This document shows positions 43,339 to 51,285 of a DNA stretch of 64,000 nucleotides, one piece after another. The position numbers and the translations under genes are program-made. The notes under the pieces were generated by a model. It made no database searches. It saw only the letters and a program-made list of their open reading frames with translations, and had not been told where the DNA came from. Every line of letters starts with the position of its first letter. Position 1 is the stretch's first letter. The DNA is from Postechiella marina (GTDB taxonomy: Bacteria; Bacteroidota; Bacteroidia; Flavobacteriales; Flavobacteriaceae). The DNA lies in NCBI RefSeq assembly GCF_039538365.1, contig NZ_BAABCA010000005.1, positions 434,001 to 498,000 on the forward strand, written 5' to 3'.

Positions 43339-45798
43339 TTATTTAGTTTCTACAACAATCTTAGCGCTTCCTAAACCTTTAGATTTTGCATTTAATGTTA
43401 TTAACCCGCTTTTATTAGAAGACTTTAAAATGGCTAAGCACATACCGCTAAATGCTTTTCTGTGGTTGGCTTGAAAAGACTCTAAACTAATTTGGTTACC
43501 ATTATCTACAGCTTCTAAATTTCCTGCGCCTTTTACAGAAAAGAACACTTGGTTATCTGCATTAGGACATAAGTTTCCATTTTTATCTTCAATTCTCACC
43601 GTTACATAAGCTAAATCTCTACCGTCTGCATCAATAGTTTCTCTATCTACAGACAAAGTAACTTTTGCAGGCTTTCCTGCTGTAAAAATTTGTTCTTCTT
43701 GAACCACTTTTCCATTTTTATAACCAACAACTTTTATGTTCCCAGCTTGATATGGCACCTCCCAAGATAAACGATATTTAGATTGAAACGTTTTTGGTTC
43801 GTATCGTAAAAAATTAACTTTCAACTCGGTTAAATCTTTTCCTTTAACTTTTTTACCCATAGATTTTCCGTTTACAAAAAGTTCTGCAGAATCACAGTTT
43901 GTATAACAATATACTGGTATATTTTGCCCTTCCATACCTTTCCAGTTCCAGTGAGGTAAAAGGTGAATCATTGGCTTTGTTGTCCAATGACTTTGGTATA
44001 AATAAAATCTATCTTTTGGAAATCCACACAAATCTACAGCTCCAAAATAAGAACTATGTGATGGCCAATCTCCATTCCAATATCCATTAGTAGAGTTGTC
44101 TTTACCTCCATAAGGAGTTGGTTCTCCTAAATAATCAAACCCTGTCCAAATAAATTCTCCCATATTATATGGGTTTTGCTCTTGAAAATGAAACTCTACA
44201 TCTGGCGGGTAAGCCCATGGAGGACCTATTAAATCGTAACTCGTTACATGTAACGACTCGTGTGTTTTATACTTCTCTATTGGCAAATGGTATACACCAC
44301 GACTACTAGTACAACTTGATGTTTCTGATCCATACATTGGTAATTCTGGAAACTCTTCGCGTACCCATTCGTATTTTGTAGGCTTATAATTTATACCTGC
44401 TATATCCACTTGTTGAGCAAAATTAAAAGTATATGGATTAGGAAAATTATTCATTCCCATTGTAGTAGGACGTGTAGGATCTATTTCTTTGCAATAGTCA
44501 CTTAAACGCTTTGCAACTTTCCAACCGTTCTTTTTATCTTTTTGCTCTATAATTTCGTTACCAGTACTCCACATAATAACAGATGGATGGTTGCGGTCTC
44601 TACGAATCATATCTTTAATATCGCGTTCTGCCCACTCATCAAAAAACACATTATATCCATTTGGTACTTTTTCCATTTTCCAAACATCAAAAGCTTCATC
44701 TAAAACCATAAGTCCTAATTCGTCACACAGTTCTAATAAAGTACGAGATGGCATATTATGACTTGTTCTAATGGCATTAACGCCCATATCCTTCATTATC
44801 TGAAGTTTTCTCTCGTCTGCCCTTCTATAAATAGCTGCTCCTAAAGATCCGTTATCATGGTGTAAACACACACCATTAAAACGTACTTTTTTATTATTTA
44901 AAAAGAATCCGTCTTTTGTAAAAGCTATAGAACGTAATCCTATTTTTGTTTCATAAGTATCTACTACTTTTCCGTTTTGATTAATTGTAGTAACTACTTT
45001 ATATAAATTAGGAGTATCTGTATCCCAACGCTGTGGATTTTCTATGTTACACCATACATTTGAAGTACCCGAAGCATTGGCAGCTACTTTTATATCTTCT
45101 TTTGCAGATGCTACTTTTTTACCATCAGGAGAAAAATAATCATGATTTACAGTTACATCAACAGGTAATATGGTTTTGTTAGTAACCGTAGTTTCATTTT
45201 GAACCACAGCCAATTTTTCGGTTACTGTTGGCGTTGTAATATATGTTCCCCAATGTCCAACATGCACTCGCTCGTCTACCTTTAACCAAACAGAACGGTA
45301 AATCCCAGCTCCTGGATACCAGCGAGAAGACAAATCTTCTGGTTGTAAACGCACAGCTATAACATTATTAGATCCATCGTATTTTAAATGTTTACTAATA
45401 TCAAACTCAAAACCAATATACCCGTAAGGTCTGTTGCCTACAAACTCTCCGTTTACCCAAACATGGGCATTATACATAGCTCCTTCAAACTCTACACGTA
45501 CTACCTTACCTTTGGCACTAGCATCCATTTTAAAGTTTTTACGGTACCAACCTGTACCATGAAAAGGCAACCCTCCACAACGTGCATTATATTTTTCGTC
45601 AAAAGGCCCTTCTATAGCCCAATCGTGTGGTAAATCTAATTTTCGCCATTTAGAAGTGTCAAAATCTGGTTTTTCGGCACCTTCTGCTTCAGCATTAAAA
45701 AATTGCCACGACGCATCAAAATTTGTTGTTTGCGCATGCATTTCGGTAATTGCTACTACCGAAATTAACAGCGTTAAAAGAAATAGTTTCTTCATCAT
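43339..45798 (-). CDS. GH2-family beta-galactosidase, compact type
   Basis: An 819-residue exported protein (signal peptide about 1-22). A jelly roll (WQFFNAEAEGAEKPDFDTSK, LPHDWAIEGPF, GTGWYRKNF), an Ig-like domain and a TIM barrel (about 290-600) carry the acid/base Glu415 in STGNEIIEQ and nucleophile Glu492 in MYGSETSS. A DUF4982-like domain and an invasin/Ig-like domain follow. This GH2 subtype is different from the two tandem copies at 26911-32591 and is frequent in Bacteroidota galactan clusters. It is transcribed alone, with a promoter candidate at 45906, and ends 33 bp from regulator 3. It would remove terminal beta-galactose. Confidence 0.88.
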   Translation of the reverse strand: MMKKLFLLTLLISVVAITEMHAQTTNFDASWQFFNAEAEGAEKPDFDTSKWRKLDLPHDWAIEGPFDEKYNARCGGLPFHGTGWYRKNFKMDASAKGKVVRVEFEGAMYNAHVWVNGEFVGNRPYGYIGFEFDISKHLKYDGSNNVIAVRLQPEDLSSRWYPGAGIYRSVWLKVDERVHVGHWGTYITTPTVTEKLAVVQNETTVTNKTILPVDVTVNHDYFSPDGKKVASAKEDIKVAANASGTSNVWCNIENPQRWDTDTPNLYKVVTTINQNGKVVDTYETKIGLRSIAFTKDGFFLNNKKVRFNGVCLHHDNGSLGAAIYRRADERKLQIMKDMGVNAIRTSHNMPSRTLLELCDELGLMVLDEAFDVWKMEKVPNGYNVFFDEWAERDIKDMIRRDRNHPSVIMWSTGNEIIEQKDKKNGWKVAKRLSDYCKEIDPTRPTTMGMNNFPNPYTFNFAQQVDIAGINYKPTKYEWVREEFPELPMYGSETSSCTSSRGVYHLPIEKYKTHESLHVTSYDLIGPPWAYPPDVEFHFQEQNPYNMGEFIWTGFDYLGEPTPYGGKDNSTNGYWNGDWPSHSSYFGAVDLCGFPKDRFYLYQSHWTTKPMIHLLPHWNWKGMEGQNIPVYCYTNCDSAELFVNGKSMGKKVKGKDLTELKVNFLRYEPKTFQSKYRLSWEVPYQAGNIKVVGYKNGKVVQEEQIFTAGKPAKVTLSVDRETIDADGRDLAYVTVRIEDKNGNLCPNADNQVFFSVKGAGNLEAVDNGNQISLESFQANHRKAFSGMCLAILKSSNKSGLITLNAKSKGLGSAKIVVETK

Positions 45799-45905
45799 TT
45801 AATTAATTTTCAATATGAGTGTTTATTTAAGTTTACGATATTAAAGATTTAATACATATTCTATGATGACATATGTTCTTTTTTATGAGCCATACCGCTT
45901 ATTTA

Positions 45906-45913
45906 CAAATTTA
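45906..45913 (-). promoter_or_regulatory. Candidate -7 promoter box of the compact GH2 gene
   Basis: Minus-strand TAAATTTG, an exact match to TAnnTTTG, about 108 bp upstream of the GH2 start and just past the terminator at 45981-46010, as expected for a new unit. The -33 element is not clear. Confidence 0.4.
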
Positions 45914-45980
45914 TTAGAAACACAAAAACCAATAAATAGCTGACTACCAAAATATAACAGAACTATACAATATATTAACA

Positions 45981-46010
45981 AAAAAGGAGAGTATTAAACT
46001 AATACTCTCC
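45981..46010 (-). terminator. Strong intrinsic terminator of the GH150-like/sulfatase operon
   Basis: A perfect 11-bp stem, GGAGAGTATTA and TAATACTCTCC, with a 3-base loop. On the minus strand the stem is followed directly by a T-run (plus-strand A-run 45980-45985). It is 36 bp past the stop of the sulfatase at 46046. Confidence 0.85.
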
Positions 46011-46045
46011 TCTTGAAAAAAAAACTAACTATTTACTACTAACTA

Positions 46046-47911
46046 TTATTTTGAATTTAGATATAATAATCGTCTTAATACCTGAGGCTCGTCCAATACT
46101 ATTTTATTGATTTTAGACTCATTAATATTAAAGTTATAATGCTTTTCGCAATCTTGCATTAACACTATAGAGTTTAATATTAATAACGCTTGAGGTCCAT
46201 CTTTACAAGTATACAAGGCCTCTGTCATTACAGATACCGGATTTGCGCTACCTGTTAAGCCTAAAAATTCTGCTGCACGAACTCTGTTTACTAACTCACT
46301 ATCGGTATTAGATATATTTTTTATTGTTGGTGCTAATTCTTTTGCTTTCGCTCCAAAACTACTACTTGCTATAAGTGCCCAATAACGGTCCCAAGTATCT
46401 TGAGAGTTTAAGCTTTTTTCTAATTTAGATTTTACTTTATCAAAATCTAAAAGGGCATAATTGGCTATTTTAGAATACCTTGAAATATCTTTTTTGTGTA
46501 ATTGCCCATAAGCTACAGGATTATTAAAGGCATTGTTAATTAAATAAAATTCTGGGTAAAAAGATAAATCTGGCATACTTTTAATGCGTTTATTTAAATT
46601 ACACCTTAGGCTTTTTAATGTATTTTTATATTCTAATTTACCTGCTAAATTATTTGTTTCGAACGGATCTTCTTCTACATTATAAAGTGCTTCTACCGCT
46701 TTAGGCTCAAAAAATTGAGACTGTACAGCATTTAGCTTATTGTTTTTATACATCTCTATCCATTGCTGATACCCCAATTGTTTATACCTGTAGTTATTCA
46801 TTAAGCCATCAAAATTAAAAGGCTCGTAATTTCTAACATACTTATATTTTCCTTTACGTACAGCACGTACCATATCGTATTTCTCATCCATTCTATTAGT
46901 ATAACTAAAAGTTTCGTCGCGCTTATCTAATTGTTTTTTAGAAATATTTTTACCCAAAAATGGTTGTCCATCAATACCTTTAGGAATTTCTACACCTGCT
47001 AGATTTAATACAGTTGCTCCAAAATCTACAAAACTTACAAAAGCGTTTGTTCTTGTTCCTGCTGCTACTGGCGATAAATTTTTGTACTTCTCTGGTATGC
47101 GTACTACTAAAGGCACATGCACTCCTGTTTCTTTTATATACCCTTTACTTCCTGGTAAAACACCACCATGATCTCCGTAATAAAAAATAATTGTATTCTC
47201 GTAAAGCCCATCTTCTTTTAATTGCGCAACAACCTCTCCTAATTGTCCATCCATTTCTTGCATTTTATCGTGATAGCGCGCGTTGGTATATCTAAATAAA
47301 TCTGTTTGAGGATGTACCGGAAAAATAGCCATAGAAGCTTGATTAGCTTTTGTAGGTACTTTTACATCATCTTGTGTAAAATGTAATCTGCTTTCGTGCG
47401 TAGTCCCTATGTTAAAAACATGGAAAAAAGGTTGGCCTTTTTTTCTATCTCGCCACGTTGCTTTTTTAGAAGAATCGTCCCAAACATTATCTGCTTTAAA
47501 AAGATTGTAATCTTCTTTAGAGTTGTTTGTAGTATAATAACCAGTTCTTTTTAAATAAGCAGGAAACATCTCTACACCATTAGGCAAAGGTACTTGCTTT
47601 AAATTTCTATGATAATGAGTTACCAAACGTGGTCCATAAGACGAAGCAATTAGAGTAGACCTTGCTGCACTACATACTGGTGTATTTGAAAATGCATGGT
47701 CGAAAACAACACCATCTGTGGCTAATGCTTCTATATTAGGGGTTTCTACGCCATACTTTTCGTCAAATAATTTTAAATAATGTTTAGAATTATCTTCTGA
47801 AACTATCCAAACTATATTTGGACGTTCTTGACTGTTTGTTTTTTTAAAACTAAAAAAAACTAAGCCTATTACTAATAATGATTTAAACTGTAAAAATTTT
47901 AAATTAATCAT
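46046..47911 (-). CDS. Family S1 sulfatase with CSAAR motif and helical repeat tail
   Basis: A 621-residue exported protein (signal peptide about 1-27). The metal site reads VSEDNSKH, with Glu-Asp in place of Asp-Asp, and the formylglycine motif is CSAAR with Cys80, alanine at the usually serine place. These features point to a heparan-N-sulfatase-like S1 branch. FYYGDHGGVLPG follows. After about 490 the sequence becomes helical with repeats like those of HEAT proteins (DTWDRYWALIASSSFG, RVRAAEFLGLTG). It is the last gene of a four-gene unit with two more sulfatases and the GH150-like protein, 23 bp after its neighbour and before a strong terminator. Confidence 0.85.
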   Translation of the reverse strand: MINLKFLQFKSLLVIGLVFFSFKKTNSQERPNIVWIVSEDNSKHYLKLFDEKYGVETPNIEALATDGVVFDHAFSNTPVCSAARSTLIASSYGPRLVTHYHRNLKQVPLPNGVEMFPAYLKRTGYYTTNNSKEDYNLFKADNVWDDSSKKATWRDRKKGQPFFHVFNIGTTHESRLHFTQDDVKVPTKANQASMAIFPVHPQTDLFRYTNARYHDKMQEMDGQLGEVVAQLKEDGLYENTIIFYYGDHGGVLPGSKGYIKETGVHVPLVVRIPEKYKNLSPVAAGTRTNAFVSFVDFGATVLNLAGVEIPKGIDGQPFLGKNISKKQLDKRDETFSYTNRMDEKYDMVRAVRKGKYKYVRNYEPFNFDGLMNNYRYKQLGYQQWIEMYKNNKLNAVQSQFFEPKAVEALYNVEEDPFETNNLAGKLEYKNTLKSLRCNLNKRIKSMPDLSFYPEFYLINNAFNNPVAYGQLHKKDISRYSKIANYALLDFDKVKSKLEKSLNSQDTWDRYWALIASSSFGAKAKELAPTIKNISNTDSELVNRVRAAEFLGLTGSANPVSVMTEALYTCKDGPQALLILNSIVLMQDCEKHYNFNINESKINKIVLDEPQVLRRLLYLNSK

Positions 47912-47934
47912 GTTATTCTCTATATTAATACTAC

Positions 47935-49524
47935 CTACTTATTTTTATTCTTTAATGCTATTTCTTGTGCTTTTTGCCTTAATACCTCTTGATAATCGCC
48001 CGTTAAAAAAGGTTTCTTCTCTTCAGCATTTGCTTTTCTATTAAATAAAACCGCATACTTCTTGTAATCATGTATTTCTAAACCATTAGATACTAAATGG
48101 TTATACTTTTCGTCGTACAACTTACGCATAGTTTCTAATTGCTCTTTATATTCTGGTTTATTTACACAGTTATTAAGCTCCAAACGGTCTTTGCCTATGT
48201 TAAACAGCTCTTCTGTTGGCTGCATACTTTTGTTTGCATATTGCCAATAAATATATTTCCAGTCTTTGGTAACTACAGTTAATGCTTGAATTTCGTCATT
48301 ACCCCACATATTGGTTAAAGCTATAGACTCACGCTTAAACTCTTTTGCATTAGACATTAATGGAATTAAATTTTCTCCATCCATGTTTTTAGGCACATCT
48401 ATACCTACATAACTTAAAATAGTTGGTGCCATATCTATATTTGCTGTAACGTTATTTAGCTTAACACCTCTTTTATTTTTTGGCAAACGCGGATCGTAGA
48501 TAATTAATGGTGATTTTGATGCTTCTTCGTATGGTAACACTTTACCTCCAAAATTATGAGCCCCACAACTGTAACCATTATCACTTGTAAAAATGATAAT
48601 AGTATTATCGTCAACCCCTAATTCTTCTAACGATTTTCTTATCATACCTAAAGAATAATCAACACCATGTATAAGTTGATTATATCCTTTTATAGCTTCT
48701 TGATATGTATCTTCTGTTTCTCTCCAAAAATTGTAAGCATTATATTGTCTTCCAGATTTTGCTTGTGGCGATAAATGCGTTGCACTTTCCGCACCATAAT
48801 TAGCTGGTTTTTTATATGTTTTATCTTTATAAACGTAATCGAAATATTTATCTGGTGTAAACGGTAAGTGTGGTGCTTTATAACTTATAGACATACAAAA
48901 TGGTTTGCCTGATGCTTTTGCAGATTTTATAAAATCGTGAGCCCAAGCTCCATAAGCTCTAGAACTATGCGGATATTCTTTGGCATATTGAGCTATTGTT
49001 GGGTTTTTGGATGTTTTGTAATAGGTTTGCCCAGGGCCACCACCCCAAACATCAAAATTATCTATAGGTAACACGTCATTTGTATCTTCTTTCCAACTTT
49101 CGCCATTAGATACTGCAAAACCAAATTTACCCGCAAAACCTGTATAATAACCTGCTTCTCTTAAAATTACAGGGTACGATTTTTTAAATTTCTCTGGTTT
49201 TAATGGACCATGCATAAAATTACAACCCGTTTTATACTCGTACATACCCGTCATTATTGTTGCTCGGCTAGCCATACAAATTGCTGTTGTGTTATAATGG
49301 TTTGTAAACATTACACCATCTTTAGCCAAATTATCCATGTTTGGTGTAACAACCTGACTGTTACCGTAGCATCCCGTTGCAATACTTGTTTGATCGTCTG
49401 ATAGTAGAAAAACTATATTTGGTCTTTTTGGTGTTTCTATACTTTTTTCACCCTCTTTCTGCTTACAGCTAAAAAAGCTTAAAACACAAAAAAACACTAA
49501 TGCTAAAGATTTGTATAAAGTCAT
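47935..49524 (-). CDS. Family S1 sulfatase lipoprotein, CMASR type
   Basis: A 529-residue lipoprotein (lipobox FFSC, Cys20). The metal site starts LSDDQTSIAT and the formylglycine motif is CMASR with Cys83, followed by MTGMYEYKTG. Further marks are SYKAPHLPF and IIFTSDNGYSCG. The type is like that of GlcNAc-6-sulfatase-related S1 enzymes, many of which act on 6-sulfate of hexoses; 6-O-desulfation of galactose is possible but not shown. Anchoring as a lipoprotein differs from most sulfatases here and suggests a membrane-attached site of action. It lies 229 bp downstream of the next sulfatase, so a second promoter may exist. Confidence 0.88.
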   Translation of the reverse strand: MTLYKSLALVFFCVLSFFSCKQKEGEKSIETPKRPNIVFLLSDDQTSIATGCYGNSQVVTPNMDNLAKDGVMFTNHYNTTAICMASRATIMTGMYEYKTGCNFMHGPLKPEKFKKSYPVILREAGYYTGFAGKFGFAVSNGESWKEDTNDVLPIDNFDVWGGGPGQTYYKTSKNPTIAQYAKEYPHSSRAYGAWAHDFIKSAKASGKPFCMSISYKAPHLPFTPDKYFDYVYKDKTYKKPANYGAESATHLSPQAKSGRQYNAYNFWRETEDTYQEAIKGYNQLIHGVDYSLGMIRKSLEELGVDDNTIIIFTSDNGYSCGAHNFGGKVLPYEEASKSPLIIYDPRLPKNKRGVKLNNVTANIDMAPTILSYVGIDVPKNMDGENLIPLMSNAKEFKRESIALTNMWGNDEIQALTVVTKDWKYIYWQYANKSMQPTEELFNIGKDRLELNNCVNKPEYKEQLETMRKLYDEKYNHLVSNGLEIHDYKKYAVLFNRKANAEEKKPFLTGDYQEVLRQKAQEIALKNKNK

Positions 49525-49753
49525 AATTATTATTTATAGATTTATCAACCTTGTAAAGGTCTTAAACTACTTTGCTAATTTCGGCAAGAAACTAACAAAA
49601 AATAGCAATAAATGACTTTTTTAGTATATCTATTATCTACATCCAAACTAACACATCGCTAGTAATAGGAGGTTATAGACATAAAACAACTATACAAACA
49701 CTATACTTTTAAATAAAAACAAACTTTGTAGTGCAATACCTTTTAGGCTAAAA
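49525..49753. other. Intergenic space of 229 bp between two sulfatase genes
   Basis: No reading frame of note. It holds a small hairpin, ACCTT-N3-AAGGT, near 49548. No exact TAnnTTTG box is seen on the minus strand. It may allow partly separate expression of the two downstream sulfatases. Confidence 0.4.
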
Positions 49754-51274
49754 TTATTGTAATTTATTTAAATCCCTTCCTAATTTAATACTTGGATCTT
49801 GGTCTGCATCTACATAGTTTTTAGGTTTATCATAATGCTCCTTCTTTGCCTGCACCCTATTTAATGGCACGAATTTCTTTAATTTCTGTATCTCTTTTTT
49901 ATAGTTTTTATTATTAATTAAATTTTTAATTTCCAAAGGATCTTTAACAACATCATACAACTCTTCTGTACCTGATAAATAACTTATATAATGAAGTTGA
50001 GGAGTAACCACCGAAGTACCACTTGCTGACACTGTAATACCTGGATAGTCCCAATTTGATTTAGTATTTTTTAGTAATATTGAAAAATCGCGACCTTCAA
50101 TATTTTTCTTTTTAGGCAAATTACATAAGCTTACCAAAGTAGGGTACATATCTAATAAACTAACCGTTTTATTACTAATATGTCCTTTTTTCATACCTGG
50201 AAGCTTTACTAACAAAGGTGTATGCACTACTTCTGCCCAAAGCGTACTTTTCTTATAACGCATTTTTTCGCCTAAATGCCAACCGTGATCTCCCCAAAGC
50301 ATAACTATTGTGTTATCTGCATGCCCGCTTTTTTCTAGAGCATCTAGCACCATACCCAAACAAGCATCAGCGAAAGATATACTTGCCAAATACGCTCGTG
50401 TTGCCTCTTTTTCTAAACCGTGTTTTTTAACCCACTTATACTCATCGGTTGCTTTAAATTCTGGCAATCCTTTTTTGTTTAAAATATCGTCTAAATCTTT
50501 CTCATTAACTTTTGGAGCTTCAAGTTTATTTAAATCATACATATCAAAAAACTCTTTAGGAACAAACCAAGGTAAGTGTGGTTTTATAAACCCTACCGAC
50601 ATAAAGAATGGTTTATCAAAATCGCGTTCTAATTGATTTTTAGCCCAATCTGCGACTGCATAATCAACCGTTTCTTCAAAATTATCTTTTGTAGGCCCCC
50701 AACTCAGTTTACAATTCTTCTCTTTAAAATCTGGGTTTTTAACACCGTTTATAATTCCCGATTTACCAGAGGTTACATATTCGCTATCTGCCTTATCGTT
50801 ATTATAGCGTCTTCCTCTTGCAAATTCATCATAAGCCCAAGCTCCAAAATCTGTGAATCCATTTTTTGTACCATGTTTATGAAAAATTTTACCATTAGAT
50901 AAAGTATGATAACCATTCTTAGAAAAATATTCTGGAAGTGTCGCATTTCTTTTAACAACATCAGAAAATGTCATATCATGCCCATTGCCATAAATTCCTG
51001 ATGTACTTGGCAAAAAACCAGATAGGATAGCCGATCTAGATGGCCCACAAATTGGCGCAGCACAAACTGCATTTTTAAATACCATAGCGCCATTGTTATA
51101 AAACTTATCCATATTTGGCGTTATGGCTTGTTTATTTCCTCCTAAAGGCCCTATCCAATCGTTAATATCATCTATAGCTATAAATAATACATTGGGATGT
51201 TTTTGCTTAGACTGAGCAAATAAACTTGTGGTTAAAACTAATGTAACCAATAAAAAACTAATTATACTTCTCAT
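49754..51274 (-). CDS. Family S1 sulfatase, iduronate-2-sulfatase-like, CGPSR type
   Basis: A 506-residue exported sulfatase (signal peptide about 1-21). The metal site starts AIDDINDWIG and the formylglycine motif is CGPSR with Cys76, followed by LSGFLPSTSGIYGNG. VGFIKPHLPWFVP and MLWGDHGWHLGE are marks of the iduronate-2-sulfatase-like branch of S1, whose marine members often remove 2-O-sulfate. Galactose 2-sulfate is a component of lambda-carrageenan, which would fit the adjacent GH150-like protein; this link is inference. The gene begins 11 bp downstream of that protein's stop and is cotranscribed with it. Confidence 0.9.
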   Translation of the reverse strand: MRSIISFLLVTLVLTTSLFAQSKQKHPNVLFIAIDDINDWIGPLGGNKQAITPNMDKFYNNGAMVFKNAVCAAPICGPSRSAILSGFLPSTSGIYGNGHDMTFSDVVKRNATLPEYFSKNGYHTLSNGKIFHKHGTKNGFTDFGAWAYDEFARGRRYNNDKADSEYVTSGKSGIINGVKNPDFKEKNCKLSWGPTKDNFEETVDYAVADWAKNQLERDFDKPFFMSVGFIKPHLPWFVPKEFFDMYDLNKLEAPKVNEKDLDDILNKKGLPEFKATDEYKWVKKHGLEKEATRAYLASISFADACLGMVLDALEKSGHADNTIVMLWGDHGWHLGEKMRYKKSTLWAEVVHTPLLVKLPGMKKGHISNKTVSLLDMYPTLVSLCNLPKKKNIEGRDFSILLKNTKSNWDYPGITVSASGTSVVTPQLHYISYLSGTEELYDVVKDPLEIKNLINNKNYKKEIQKLKKFVPLNRVQAKKEHYDKPKNYVDADQDPSIKLGRDLNKLQ

Positions 51275-51285
51275 TTTAATAACAA

